Shown here: positions 27,262 through 36,106 of the stretch, piece by piece
How the letters are laid out: each line of letters begins with the position of its first letter
How positions within the stretch are numbered: the first letter of the stretch is position 1
Source: an uncultured Caryophanales bacterium
Lineage (GTDB): Bacteria; Bacillota_I; Bacilli_A; RFN20; CAG-449
Length of the DNA: 64,000 bases
NCBI GenBank assembly: GCA_945873815.1
Contig: CAMCEE010000004.1
Location: 62,001-126,000 of the forward strand
Reading direction: 5' to 3'
Translations under genes and position numbers: made by a program
Notes under the pieces: model-generated
What the model was told of the DNA's origin: nothing
Databases searched by the model: none
What the model saw: the letters and a program-made list of their open reading frames with translations, nothing else

Positions 27262-27429
27262 AGTATTGATCTCCTTTTTTATTATTAAGGCAATTTTTTA
27301 AAATCTCGTTTGCCTGAGTAACGAGAATAGTAAAGCATAAATTAATTTAATATAAGTATCAGTAATCTGATATAAGTTTAATTATTAGCTTCAACTTATA
27401 CTTCCGTATAAGCTAAAATAATTATAACA
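27262..27429 (-). promoter_or_regulatory. rny promoter and structured 5' leader
   Basis: An extended -10 element (TG, one base, TATAAT; 27421-27429) would start transcription close to a hairpin at 27387-27414: CTTATAC/GTATAAG with a 4-base loop, reinforced by flanking AGCT repeats. A second hairpin is TATCAG/CTGATA (27357-27372). A third is TCTCGTT/AACGAGA (27304-27326) followed by TTTT. An alternative pairing, AGGCAA (27310-27315) with TTGCCT (27288-27293), would compete with the third stem. Bases 27430-27547 hold only AT-rich sequence, with an imperfect hairpin around 27481-27504. Confidence 0.55.
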
Positions 27430-27543
27430 AAAAAATCAAGAATTAGATACCTATTTTTTATTTTTCCCATTTGAATGTATTTTTTCGCTACATAAATAGC
27501 AAAAACATATACTTTTTTTTAGTAAAACTAATGATTATCTTAA

Positions 27544-27581
27544 TAAAAAAATGACCGTTTTTCCAACTATACAGTCATTTT
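27544..27581 (-). terminator. Intrinsic terminator after recA
   Basis: AAAATGACTGT pairs with ACGGTCATTTT (one G-U) around a 12-base loop, with TTTATT after it on the minus strand. It begins 8 bases after the recA stop. Confidence 0.75.
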
Positions 27582-27588
27582 CTTAAAA

Positions 27589-28575
27589 CTATTTACACAA
27601 TTGTTCAACTAATGAATTATAAACATCCTCATGAGATTTTAAGAATTCTTTTGCAGCATCTTTACCTTGTCCAACTCGTTCACCAAGAATTTCAAACCAA
27701 GATCCTAATTTCTTAGCTAAGCCATTTTCTAATGCAAGGTCCAAAACTTCTCCAACCTTAGAAAATCCTTCACCATATATCAAATCAACTTTACATGATT
27801 TAAATGGTGGAGCAACTTTATTTTTAACAACTTTAACATTAACTTGATTACCAATAATTGAATCGCCATTTTTAAGAGCTTCACCTTTTCTAATATCTAC
27901 TCTAATAGATGCATAGAATTTTAAAGCACGCCCACCAGTAGTTACTTCAGGATTACCATAGATTACTCCAACTTTTTCTCTTAATTGATTAATGAAAATA
28001 ATCGTACAATTTGATTTATTAAGGACACCTGCAAGTTTTCTCATTGCTTTTGACATTAATCTAGCATGAGCTCCAACATTTGAATCAGTCATTTCTCCGT
28101 CTAATTCTGATTGAGGAACTAGTGCTGCGACTGAGTCAACAACAATGATATCTATTGCGCCTGATTTTGCAAGCATTTCAGCAATCTCAAGAGCTTGTTC
28201 ACCATGATCTGGTTGAGAGAGAATTAATTCATCAGTATCAACTCCTAATTTTTGTGCATACGATGGATCAATTGCATGTTCAGCATCGATAAATGCTGCT
28301 CTTCCGCCTGCTTTTTGACATTCAGCAATTGCACTTAATGCCAATGTAGTTTTACCTGAAGATTCAGGTCCATAGATTTCAATAATTCTTCCTTTTGGAT
28401 ATCCACCAATTCCTAATGCATTATCAATTAATAAAGATCCAGAATGAATGATGTCATATGACAAATCAGGTTTATCGCCTAATTTCATAACCGAACCCTT
28501 TCCAAACATCTTTTCGATATCTTTAAGAGTTTCTTCTAATTTAACATTCTTATCTTGATTTGTTTCCTTTGCCAT
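27589..28575 (-). CDS. recA: Recombinase RecA
   Basis: DNA strand-exchange ATPase for homologous recombination and the SOS response. The 328 residues are slightly short of the usual 345-350, mainly from a reduced C-terminal acidic tail (ends VEQLCK). Walker A is GPESSGKT at about residues 68-75, IDAEHAIDP and [16 protein letters not shown] are the other signatures. The start follows TAGGAGGCTTATAT. No LexA-type box was recognised in the short gap to cinA, and the gene is probably cotranscribed with pgsA and cinA. Confidence 0.97.
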   Translation of the reverse strand: MAKETNQDKNVKLEETLKDIEKMFGKGSVMKLGDKPDLSYDIIHSGSLLIDNALGIGGYPKGRIIEIYGPESSGKTTLALSAIAECQKAGGRAAFIDAEHAIDPSYAQKLGVDTDELILSQPDHGEQALEIAEMLAKSGAIDIIVVDSVAALVPQSELDGEMTDSNVGAHARLMSKAMRKLAGVLNKSNCTIIFINQLREKVGVIYGNPEVTTGGRALKFYASIRVDIRKGEALKNGDSIIGNQVNVKVVKNKVAPPFKSCKVDLIYGEGFSKVGEVLDLALENGLAKKLGSWFEILGERVGQGKDAAKEFLKSHEDVYNSLVEQLCK

Positions 28576-28621
28576 ATATAAGCCTCCTATATTACTTATT
28601 CGATAATAAAATCGTTTTTTC

Positions 28622-29083
28622 TTATAAAATTTTCATTTTTATCAATTCAAATGCTTTTTCAATGCATTTATGTCGTATTTCTTCTCTATTTCCATCAAAG
28701 TTGAATTCATAAGTCTCGACGGAATCTTTGTAACATATTCCAATATATACTCTACCAACAGGTTTTCCTTCCATAACATCTGGTCCAGCATTACCCGTAA
28801 AAGAAAGAGCCATATCTACATCTAGTATCTCTTTAGCATTTTGACACATTTTCTCTGCAATTTCATGAGAAATAACGCCATATTTATCAATCGTTTCTCT
28901 ATCAATTTTTAAAACATTTTCTTTTATTAATGTTGAATAAGAAACAATACTTCCTTTAAATATCTTACTAACTCCAGGTATTGAAGTAATCGTACTTGAA
29001 AAAAGTCCACCAGTTAACGATTCAGCAGAACCAATTCTTATATTCTTTTCAATTAGTTTCGATACTATTTCTTCCTTATCCAT
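28622..29083 (-). CDS. cinA: CinA C-terminal domain protein (nicotinamide-nucleotide amidase)
   Basis: Stand-alone CinA C-terminal domain, the PncC-type amidase that converts nicotinamide mononucleotide to nicotinate mononucleotide. The 153 residues match a single domain: [15 protein letters not shown] near the N-terminus, [15 protein letters not shown], and SFTGNAGPD with the usual family pattern. Bacillus CinA has an extra N-terminal molybdopterin-binding-like domain that is absent here, as in many short homologues. It lies between pgsA and recA as in Bacillus, where the full-length gene is competence-induced. It starts one base after pgsA. Confidence 0.9.
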   Translation of the reverse strand: MDKEEIVSKLIEKNIRIGSAESLTGGLFSSTITSIPGVSKIFKGSIVSYSTLIKENVLKIDRETIDKYGVISHEIAEKMCQNAKEILDVDMALSFTGNAGPDVMEGKPVGRVYIGICYKDSVETYEFNFDGNREEIRHKCIEKAFELIKMKIL

Positions 29084-29084
29084 A

Positions 29085-29678
29085 TTAATCCTTAAACACT
29101 TTCAAATTCTTAGTAAAATATAATAATCCCGAGATAAATGATACGCCTGCAGCTATCCAACAAATAATTGCAGTAATAGGATATGGAATGCCATTTATTA
29201 AACTGAATGGCCAATCATTTAGTAAAACCAATGTTAGTGCAACCATTTGAGTTACAGTTTTGACTTTTCCCCACATATTTGCCGCTAAAACAGTTCCTTT
29301 AGTTGCTGCAACTTGTCTTAATGCATCAACTAATAAATCCCTTGAAATCATAATCACTACTACAAGTGCAGGGACAAGTGAAGGAAGTTTAATCGCACAT
29401 ACGATAAAAAGTGAATCGACTAATAGTTTATCGGCGATTGGATCCATGAATTTTCCATATGTTGTAACTAAATTAAGTTTTCTTGCTAAATATCCATCTA
29501 AAAAGTCACTAAACGAAGCAACGAGGAAAACAATACATGAAATCAAATATATAACATTAACATTTCCAAAAACGATAGGAAGATTGATTCCACATGCTTC
29601 CCATGGAAATAAAAGTAAAAAATTAACGATTACAACACAAACCATTCTAAATGTTGTTATTTTATTTGGAAGATTCAT
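29085..29678 (-). CDS. pgsA: CDP-diacylglycerol-glycerol-3-phosphate 3-phosphatidyltransferase
   Basis: Membrane enzyme that makes phosphatidylglycerol phosphate from CDP-diacylglycerol and glycerol 3-phosphate. The 197 residues are normal. The CDP-alcohol phosphotransferase motif DGx2ARx8Gx3Dx3D is visible as DGYLARKLNLVTTYGKFMDPIAD. Five to six membrane helices cover most of the rest. The start follows AAGGAGAATTGAAAA. CdsA at 48852 supplies its substrate. RNase P RNA lies directly upstream. Confidence 0.95.
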   Translation of the reverse strand: MNLPNKITTFRMVCVVIVNFLLLFPWEACGINLPIVFGNVNVIYLISCIVFLVASFSDFLDGYLARKLNLVTTYGKFMDPIADKLLVDSLFIVCAIKLPSLVPALVVVIMISRDLLVDALRQVAATKGTVLAANMWGKVKTVTQMVALTLVLLNDWPFSLINGIPYPITAIICWIAAGVSFISGLLYFTKNLKVFKD

Positions 29679-29702
29679 TTTTCAATTCTCCTTAATAAGT
29701 GA

Positions 29703-30048
29703 GTATTTGACCCTGTAAGCCATGTTTTGTCATTTAAGATAATTATTTATCTATACCGAAGTATGCTAGAGTTAGATTCGTTTCTCCACTCCAACTTCCC
29801 CTACCAAATTTGGGTTTCTCGCTTATGGGGTTTACCGCGTTCCACTTTACCCTTTCAGGCAAACTACGTCACTGTGGCACTTTCAAGGAATAGACCATAT
29901 CTTTCGACTTAGGTTTCTTCCTGCCATTAGATGCTCCCATCTACCTAAAGTTATTTTTTCCTTTAGCATAAACACTACTATCATCACAGATAGTGCGAGC
30001 ATGGACTTTCCTCTAATAGAAATCTATCAGCAATTATCCAGGTCAAAG
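29703..30048 (-). ncRNA. rnpB: RNase P RNA, B type
   Basis: Catalytic RNA that matures tRNA 5' ends. The minus-strand sequence has the universal core: GAGGAAAGTCCATGCTCGC near the 5' side, GAAAGTGCCACAGTGACG, GTGGAACGCGGTAAACCCC, GCGAGAAACCCAAATTTGG and ACAAAACATGGCTTACAG near the 3' side. The ends pair as helix P1 (TTTGACC with GGTCAAA). It follows the Bacillus subtilis molecule almost block by block, supporting type B. It lies right after gpsB, as in Bacillus. The exact ends are estimated to within a few bases. Confidence 0.95.
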
Positions 30049-30052
30049 TAAA

Positions 30053-30415
30053 TTATTTAATATTTGAAGGATCAATCCCAGCTTTAAACAAAGCTTGTTC
30101 AAGAAGTGATATTCTCTTTAGTAAATCAATATTTGATAAACTAGCACTTTCATTATTAGAAATATTTGATAACTTATCACTTAATACTGCATTTTGAATC
30201 TCGATTTGATCCATACGGCTCTTATAAAGTTTTACTGTTTTTTCAAGTTCATCCACTTTATGTTCTAATTCCTTAACGTATTCTTCAAAATGCGAATAAT
30301 CATCAACAATAATATCTAAATATTTATCCACTTCAAGAGCATCATATCCAGGTTTTTTTGCTGGAAATTCTTTATCGAGAATCATTTGGGCATTTAGTTT
30401 TGTTTGAACTTTCAT
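30053..30415 (-). CDS. gpsB: Cell division regulator GpsB (DivIVA family)
   Basis: Cytosolic coiled-coil adaptor that in Bacilli brings class A PBPs to the division site and along the side wall. The 120-residue protein has the DivIVA-type membrane-binding N-terminus (LDKEFPAKKPGYDALEVDKYLD), a coiled coil from about 45 to 80 and a short C-terminal helical domain (LLKRISLLEQALF). The ATG at 30415 is preceded by AAGGAGAATGAT; a much longer open frame upstream is not supported. The stop is just before RNase P RNA, the same gpsB-rnpB neighbourhood as Bacillus. Its likely partners are the two class A PBPs in this window. Confidence 0.92.
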   Translation of the reverse strand: MKVQTKLNAQMILDKEFPAKKPGYDALEVDKYLDIIVDDYSHFEEYVKELEHKVDELEKTVKLYKSRMDQIEIQNAVLSDKLSNISNNESASLSNIDLLKRISLLEQALFKAGIDPSNIK

Positions 30416-30482
30416 ATCATTCTCCTTCAAGCCAAATATATTATAATATATTACCTTATCTATTTCAAAGGAAAATAAAGCA

Positions 30483-30529
30483 CAAAAAAAGAGAATAATG
30501 TTATGTGAATTAACACCACCATCATTCTC
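30483..30529 (-). terminator. Intrinsic terminator after the cysteine-rich gene
   Basis: GAGAATGATG pairs with CATTATTCTC (one G-U) around a 19-base loop that may hold further pairs; seven to eight T follow (30483-30490). Confidence 0.8.
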
Positions 30530-30540
30530 ATTAACTAGTT

Positions 30541-31011
30541 CTAGTTCGTTGTATTTCCGCAGCAGCAAGGACAAACTTGTAAGACGTTTACGTTTGATAA
30601 GACACAAATCGGTCTTTTTGTAAAGCATTGGCAGCAACAGAACTTAACTTTTGCTTTATGTCTAATATATCTTTGATTTTGCATTACTGTAACAACATAA
30701 GTAACAGTTACGGTTTCTCCTGGATTGATATCTCCAAGAGGTACATAATCTAGAGTATCACCAGTATATGTCATCCCATTGATTGTGATAGTACCTTGCA
30801 TTAATGCAAGTGCATTATCGATTGGAAGAACTAAACAAGCATTACTCATTACATCTACCGCATTATTTGTAATAGTTACAGTGTATGTGACTTCTTGGCA
30901 TACTCTTGCAACTGTATTAGATGCAGTCAAATTAACATTTACTCCACAATCTTGAGATGAGTTAAGACATGTCATTTGATTTTGGCATCCGCAGGTTGAG
31001 TTATTATTCAT
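30541..31011 (-). CDS. Cysteine-rich DUF11-like protein, possible spore-surface protein
   Basis: No function is known. The 156-residue product has a single beta-rich domain of DUF11 type (TYTVTITNNAVDVMSNACL, then GDINPGETVTVTYVVTV). Both ends are rich in cysteine: CGCQNQMTC and C about 11 residues later at the start, then FCCCQCFTKRPIC and CPCCC near the end, 15 or more cysteines in all. There is no signal peptide, so it is made in the cytosol. Such disulfide-prone proteins without export signals are common in spore coats. A weak sigma-K-like arrangement (AC, 16 bases, CATATAAATA; 31049-31076) lies upstream, which I treat as suggestive only. The start follows AGAGGTGAAAATAA. It has its own strong terminator. 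Confidence 0.7.
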   Translation of the reverse strand: MNNNSTCGCQNQMTCLNSSQDCGVNVNLTASNTVARVCQEVTYTVTITNNAVDVMSNACLVLPIDNALALMQGTITINGMTYTGDTLDYVPLGDINPGETVTVTYVVTVMQNQRYIRHKAKVKFCCCQCFTKRPICVLSNVNVLQVCPCCCGNTTN

Positions 31012-31131
31012 TTATTTTCACCTCTTTTAAGCAAATTAATTGCTCACTTATTTATATGAATAAAAGTATTCAATGTTTATCATTTATTTTTTAATCAAAA
31101 TAACTTATACTTAAATAGGCTAGGAGATAAA

Positions 31132-31863
31132 ATGAAAGCATTAAAAAAACTATTAAAGAACCATAAAAATATCATATTTCTCGATTTAGAAGGAACGCAA
31201 TTTTCTCATGAAATCATTGCAATTGGAGCGATCAAATGCCAAATCGATGAAAAAGGAATGATCATAGAAAAAAATAAATGTGAAACGATTAGATTATTTG
31301 TCAAATCGCTAGGTCAAATTGGAAAAGTAGTACAAAACATGACTCACATCGATGAAGAAATTTTAAAAAATGAAGGAATTTCATTAGAAGAAGCATTTGA
31401 TAAATTCAACAATTTCATCAACCTTCCATTAGATGAATGTTCTTTTATCGTGTTTGGTTCTAATGATTGTAAAATGATTCTTGATTCAATCACATATAGT
31501 AAACCTAATAATGAAGAAATTGGATTCTCAATAGTAAAAAACTCCATTGATTTCTTAATGTTCATCTCTCAATATGTTAAAGATGATAATGGTAATAACT
31601 ATTCTCTTGTTAACTACTTAAAAGTATTTGGAGTCGAGCCATATGGCATCAGTCACGATCCATTAAATGATTCGATTGACTTAATGAATCTTTACGATGC
31701 AGTAAATACAAAAAAAGATATTTTATTGAAAGAATATTTAAAAGTTCTTCAAAAGCAAAGGATTTTCCCTCAACCAGTAAAAGATGCAATAAACAGATTA
31801 TGTTCTGGAGATAATCTAACGAGTGATGACTTCATTTCCGATTGCAAGAGTTATTTAGAATAA
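31132..31863 (+). CDS. DEDDh-type 3'-5' exonuclease domain protein
   Basis: Probable RNA or DNA 3'-5' exonuclease of the DnaQ-like superfamily. FLDLEGTQ at about residues 16-23 gives the DxE motif I, FGSNDCKMI around 108-116 gives motif II, and HDPLNDSIDL around 182-191 gives the HxxxxD motif III. The 243 residues have a C-terminal extension of about 45 residues of unknown role. The general architecture resembles KapD-like and ERI-1-like exonucleases. The start follows TAGGAGATAAA. It is the first gene of a plus-strand run with recU and ponA, with recU beginning 42 bases after its stop; Bacillus lacks such a gene in this place. Confidence 0.8.
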   Translation: MKALKKLLKNHKNIIFLDLEGTQFSHEIIAIGAIKCQIDEKGMIIEKNKCETIRLFVKSLGQIGKVVQNMTHIDEEILKNEGISLEEAFDKFNNFINLPLDECSFIVFGSNDCKMILDSITYSKPNNEEIGFSIVKNSIDFLMFISQYVKDDNGNNYSLVNYLKVFGVEPYGISHDPLNDSIDLMNLYDAVNTKKDILLKEYLKVLQKQRIFPQPVKDAINRLCSGDNLTSDDFISDCKSYLE

Positions 31864-31864
31864 T

Positions 31865-31905
31865 AAAGGAGAAAGTGTACAAAATAGTATTGTACCTTGT
31901 TGATT
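31865..31905 (+). promoter_or_regulatory. Distant Shine-Dalgarno and bridging hairpin before recU
   Basis: AAAGGAG (31865-31871) is 34 bases before the recU ATG, too far for normal use. Between them GTACAA (31877-31882) and TTGTAC (31890-31895) form a 6-base stem. Folding removes 19 bases and brings the site to about 15 bases from the ATG, or about 6 from an in-frame TTG at 31897. Confidence 0.45.
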
Positions 31906-32505
31906 ATGATAAACTATCCAAACAAGAAACAAGTAAACATTAATTCAAATATTAAATCGAAAAAAGCACCACAAAATAATGTAAGTGCCGCGAATCGAGG
32001 AATGGATTTTGAGCATGCAGTAACCCAATCTTGCGCCTATTATGATGATCAGAAAATCGCAATACTTACTAAAAGGCCTACTCCAATCAAGATACTAAAA
32101 ACCGATTATAAAAAAGGTCGTATTACAGATGCGGTGTTTGAAAAGCAATCCAATACCGATTACAATGGGGTATATAAAGGTCGATATGTAGATTTCGAAT
32201 GCAAGGAAACTCGTTCAATGACTTCACTTTCTTTTAATAATATTCCCCCTCATCAAATAAGGCATCTTAAAAAAGTAATCTATCATGGAGGTATTGCATT
32301 CTTCTTAATATATTTCAGATTATTGAATGAAGTATATTTAGTCGATGCAAGCATAATCATAGAAGATTATGAAAAAGGAGAGAAAAAATCTATTTCGCTA
32401 CAAGATGTAAAAGCAAAAGGATATTTAGTCAAACAAGGATACATTCCAAAGCTAGAGTTCATTAGCATTATTGACGAGGTATTCTTTAATGAAAAAAATA
32501 AATAA
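31906..32505 (+). CDS. recU: Holliday junction resolvase RecU
   Basis: Magnesium-dependent endonuclease that resolves four-way DNA junctions in recombination, repair and chromosome segregation. The 199 residues align with Bacillus RecU: MINYPNKK at the start corresponds to MIRYPNGK, then ANRGMDFE, KRPTPIKI, STDYNG-like NTDYNGVYKGRYVDFECKET with the catalytic ExK, and HHQ-like PHQIRHLK. The ATG at 31906 is chosen from this alignment; TTG codons at 31897 and 31900 are alternatives. Its end overlaps ponA by 17 bases, reproducing the recU-ponA operon of Bacillus. Confidence 0.95.
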   Translation: MINYPNKKQVNINSNIKSKKAPQNNVSAANRGMDFEHAVTQSCAYYDDQKIAILTKRPTPIKILKTDYKKGRITDAVFEKQSNTDYNGVYKGRYVDFECKETRSMTSLSFNNIPPHQIRHLKKVIYHGGIAFFLIYFRLLNEVYLVDASIIIEDYEKGEKKSISLQDVKAKGYLVKQGYIPKLEFISIIDEVFFNEKNK

Positions 32506-34804
32506 AATCATCAACACAATTATAATATCAATTTCTACAATAACGTTTCTGGCCACTATCATAGGCGGAGCGTTTTTTTATTTCGTTATTTCTGGAGCAA
32601 AAACAAAAGAGATAGAAGAAATCAAATATCCAAAATACACTATGATTTATGATTCTTCTTCCAATTTAATCGAAGAAATATCATCTTCTAAAATGGATTA
32701 TGTTAAATATAAAGATATCCCTTATCTATTAATAGAAGCGTTATTATCAATTGAAGATCAAGAATTCTTTTATCATAAGGGAATCAACGAAAAAAGAATA
32801 TTGACTTCACTAGTAAGTAACATATTTAATGAAAGCATTCAAGGAGCCTCAACAATAACTCAACAAATCGTGAAAAACACGATGCTAAGTTCAGAAAAAA
32901 CTTATGTCAGAAAAATTAAGGAAATATATTTATCTTATCTTTTAGAACAAAAACTAACAAAAGAAGAAATACTTGAATTATATTTTAATCACGTATATTT
33001 TGAAAAGTCATATCCAGGAATTGTATATGCGTCAAGAAGATTCTTTAATAAAGAACTAGATGAACTAAATCTATCTGAAATCGCTTTATTAGTCGGGAGT
33101 GTGAAATCACCTTCTCTATATTGTCCTCTAACTCATCCTGAAAACGCCTTTGAAAGAAGAAACATCGTTCTAAAAGAAATGATGAGAAATAAAGTAATCA
33201 CGGAAAAGCAATACGAAATAGTTTCAAAAATCCCCATTAAAGAATTAATAAACATTAAAGAACCAACGATAAGTTATAAATACCAAGCATATCTTGATGT
33301 AGTCTATCAAGAAGCTAATAAAATACTGAATGTAGATATTTTTTCTACTCCGTTAAAAATAGAAACATACTTAGATACCTCTTTACAAACATACTTAGAT
33401 TCAATTGAAGAAAATGATAATCCATATTTTGATGAATCAGTTCAAATTGCAACTGCTGTAATAAAAAATGAAGACTGTTCCATTCAAGGAATAATAGGAG
33501 GAAGAAAATATAAAGGGAAGAAAATGTACAATCGGGCATCATCTTTAAAAGCATCTCCCGCATCTTCCATTAAACCTATTTTTACTTATGCCTTAGGAGT
33601 TGAAAAACTCAATATGAATCAATTATCAACCTTTCTAGATGAAGAAACATTCTATCCAAATACGAATATCATCGTAAATAATGCTGATAAAACATATCGA
33701 GGACATTTATCATTAGTAGAATGTCTAGGTTATTCAAGAAATACTACAACAATATCACTTCTTGATAGATTAATAAAAAATTTCTCAAAAGAATACATAA
33801 TAGATTACCTTAAAGATATCGGCATCTTTGATAATGGTTCATTTACCTATTCATACGCTCTAGGAGGATTTACGTATGGTACAAATCCTATCGCGATGGG
33901 AGGAGCTTATTGTATGCTTGCTAATGGAGGAAATTACCTCTCTCCTTCAACAATAAAAAGAATCACATCATTAGACACCAATGAAATATTGTATGAAAGA
34001 AATATGGTAGGAAAAAGAATAATTTCTTCTAAAACAGCATCGATAATCACCGATTCATTAATAAGGGTAATAAATGGGAACTATTATGGAATAAAAGAAG
34101 CTAAACCCGAACAAATCGAGATTGCTGGAAAAACAGGAACTAATGCATACGATAAGGAAACGATTAAGAAATATTCATTACCTTCTAACGTTGACAAGGA
34201 TATCTGGTTTTGTGGATATTCTAGTGATTATACTATTGCTGCATGGGCTGGGTTTGATACAATTGATAAAACGAAAAAAACATACTTTTTTTATCAAGAT
34301 AAAAGAAAGAAAATTCCAAAATACTTATTCAAAAACATCATGAATTTTGTTGCAAATAAGAATAAAAAAATCAAAATAGATCCTTCCTTAAAAAAAATAT
34401 ACATAGTTAAACATCTAGATAAAATGTATTATCCTAACGAATATATTCCTTCTTCATATATCGATTACATATATGTGGATGGAAATGAAGAAATTAACGA
34501 ATTACCCCCTCTAAATCTTAATTCAATTGAGAAATGTAAAACATTAATATTAGAAAATGAAATCATGATATCACTAGATCACCAATTAATAAACGATGAT
34601 ATATACGTTCGAATATATGGTCAAAAATGCTATTTATATAAAATATATTACAAAAACAAACAAGAAGAAAAAACGACATTTTCTTCCTTTATATCGATCG
34701 ATACAAGTATAGAAATGCCGTATAAAATTGAAGTAAGAGAAGTTTTTTCAAACAATACATCTTTACAAAGTTTTCCTTTGGAAATCAATCTTTTCTCTTC
34801 TTAA
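32489..34804 (+). CDS. ponA: Class A penicillin-binding protein 1 (PonA)
   Basis: Main bifunctional wall synthase. The 771 residues from the ATG at 32489 (GAGGT eleven bases upstream) comprise a membrane anchor (about 8-30), a GT51 domain with EDQEFFYHKG and GASTITQQIVKN, then a transpeptidase domain with SSIK, SRN in place of the usual SxN and KTGTN. A C-terminal region of roughly 150 residues after the transpeptidase is beta-rich with many Tyr and Lys. It is cotranscribed with recU, as in Bacillus. Its 3' end overlaps the 3' end of nth by 20 bases. GpsB, encoded nearby, is the expected partner. Confidence 0.94.
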   Translation: MKKINKIINTIIISISTITFLATIIGGAFFYFVISGAKTKEIEEIKYPKYTMIYDSSSNLIEEISSSKMDYVKYKDIPYLLIEALLSIEDQEFFYHKGINEKRILTSLVSNIFNESIQGASTITQQIVKNTMLSSEKTYVRKIKEIYLSYLLEQKLTKEEILELYFNHVYFEKSYPGIVYASRRFFNKELDELNLSEIALLVGSVKSPSLYCPLTHPENAFERRNIVLKEMMRNKVITEKQYEIVSKIPIKELINIKEPTISYKYQAYLDVVYQEANKILNVDIFSTPLKIETYLDTSLQTYLDSIEENDNPYFDESVQIATAVIKNEDCSIQGIIGGRKYKGKKMYNRASSLKASPASSIKPIFTYALGVEKLNMNQLSTFLDEETFYPNTNIIVNNADKTYRGHLSLVECLGYSRNTTTISLLDRLIKNFSKEYIIDYLKDIGIFDNGSFTYSYALGGFTYGTNPIAMGGAYCMLANGGNYLSPSTIKRITSLDTNEILYERNMVGKRIISSKTASIITDSLIRVINGNYYGIKEAKPEQIEIAGKTGTNAYDKETIKKYSLPSNVDKDIWFCGYSSDYTIAAWAGFDTIDKTKKTYFFYQDKRKKIPKYLFKNIMNFVANKNKKIKIDPSLKKIYIVKHLDKMYYPNEYIPSSYIDYIYVDGNEEINELPPLNLNSIEKCKTLILENEIMISLDHQLINDDIYVRIYGQKCYLYKIYYKNKQEEKTTFSSFISIDTSIEMPYKIEVREVFSNNTSLQSFPLEINLFSS

Positions 34805-35426
34805 AGTATTTACATAAATCCTTAAGTTTACATTCACTACATAAAGGATTTTGGCTTTTGCAATACCTTCTTCCAAAGTGAATAAACTGATGATGTAAAT
34901 GAGGTAAATCGTTTTTATTAAAGTACTTATATATTTTTTGTTCCACTTCTAATACATTATCATTTTCTTTTGCAATACCAAGTCGTTTTGATACTCTTTC
35001 AACATGCGTATCTACTGCCATTACAGGTTTAGAATATAACTCAAGCAAACATACATTTGCTGTTTTTCTTCCTACTCCTGGTAGAGACATCAATTCTTCG
35101 CGCGTAAAAGGAACTTCTCCATTAAAACGTTCTAATAAATTTCTAGAAATAGATATAACGTTCTTTGCTTTTGAAGAAGCTAACCCAATCGATTTGATAA
35201 TCTCTTTAACATCATCTTCTGATGCATTGCTTAAATCATATAGCGAAGGATATTTATTAAATAACACCTTCGTTACATTGTTGACGCTTTTATCAGTCGT
35301 TTGAGCAGAAAGCATCACAGAAATAACTAATTCATACGGCTTTCTATAAATTAATTCACATTTTGCATCATATAGTATTTCATTAAAATAATCATTGATT
35401 ATTATTGCTTTTTCTTTATTATTCAT
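34785..35426 (-). CDS. nth: Endonuclease III
   Basis: Bifunctional DNA glycosylase and AP lyase for oxidised pyrimidines. The 213 residues match the family. The helix-hairpin-helix LPGVGRKTANV carries the catalytic Lys, and VDTHVERVSKRLG carries the catalytic Asp. The iron-sulfur cluster motif Cx6Cx2Cx5C is intact near the C-terminus (CKSQNPLCSECKLKDLC). I use the ATG at 35426, which overlaps dnaD by 8 bases; no strong ribosome-binding site precedes it. DnaD-Nth order is as in Bacillus. Confidence 0.95.
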   Translation of the reverse strand: MNNKEKAIIINDYFNEILYDAKCELIYRKPYELVISVMLSAQTTDKSVNNVTKVLFNKYPSLYDLSNASEDDVKEIIKSIGLASSKAKNVISISRNLLERFNGEVPFTREELMSLPGVGRKTANVCLLELYSKPVMAVDTHVERVSKRLGIAKENDNVLEVEQKIYKYFNKNDLPHLHHQFIHFGRRYCKSQNPLCSECKLKDLCKYFKKRKD

Positions 35427-36078
35427 CGGTCCATTTCGTATTAACAATATCTATTGCTGTTTCAATTTCTTGACGATATTTATCATTAATCGCAGAATAT
35501 CCTTCTTTTTTAACATCAGTAGAGGTCATCCTTTTGATAATGATTTTATCGATTTGTCTAAGTGTGACGTTTTTACTTTTTGATTTGCATTCATGGAGAG
35601 ATTCAATAATTGTTTCTTCTTTTATTCCAGTTCCAATCCATTCTCTAATTTTTTCAAGTTCAATTGGAGTTAATGATCGACCAATCTCTCTTTGAAATGT
35701 ACTAAAAATATTCGTTACTGCATCGTGCTTTTGCTTGTTTTCTTCAAGTGTTGAAGCAGTTATCAATTCCTTAACAAATGTTTCTCCTAGTCTTTTATAT
35801 AAAGGTTTAATCGATGTTAATAAGGATGTGGAATTTTCTCCAGTTGTAAATTCCAAATATCCTCTATTCATCAAACTAACTAGCATCTTATCGATATCTT
35901 TAACATCAAGATTCATCTTTAATGCGAGAATCTCTGCAGTAATCAGCGTCGGTTCTTCTTTTAAAATATTATCAACCACAAGTAAAATCGCTAAGTCATT
36001 TTCACTTAACCCTAATGATTTATAAGTATCGACTAATAAATAACGATAATCTATTTGATTGATTTTAAAATTTTCCAT
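35419..36078 (-). CDS. dnaD: DNA replication initiation protein DnaD
   Basis: Primosomal protein that with DnaB and DnaI loads the replicative helicase at oriC and stalled forks in Bacilli. The 219 residues show an N-terminal winged-helix part (DNILKEEPTLITAEILALKM) and a C-terminal DnaD domain (FSTFQREIGRSLTPIELEKIREWIG) with the YxxxIxxxW-like end (YRQEIETAIDIVNTKW). The start has GAGG. It follows the CCA/M19 fusion gene by 28 bases and overlaps nth. Presence of DnaD is another Bacilli marker. Confidence 0.92.
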   Translation of the reverse strand: MENFKINQIDYRYLLVDTYKSLGLSENDLAILLVVDNILKEEPTLITAEILALKMNLDVKDIDKMLVSLMNRGYLEFTTGENSTSLLTSIKPLYKRLGETFVKELITASTLEENKQKHDAVTNIFSTFQREIGRSLTPIELEKIREWIGTGIKEETIIESLHECKSKSKNVTLRQIDKIIIKRMTSTDVKKEGYSAINDKYRQEIETAIDIVNTKWTDE

Positions 36079-36106
36079 ACTAACCTCACGTGAACATAAT
36101 TATATA

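Noticed and set aside
28576-28621. LexA/SOS box before recA
   Set aside because: No sequence close to the Gram-positive consensus was found in the gap.
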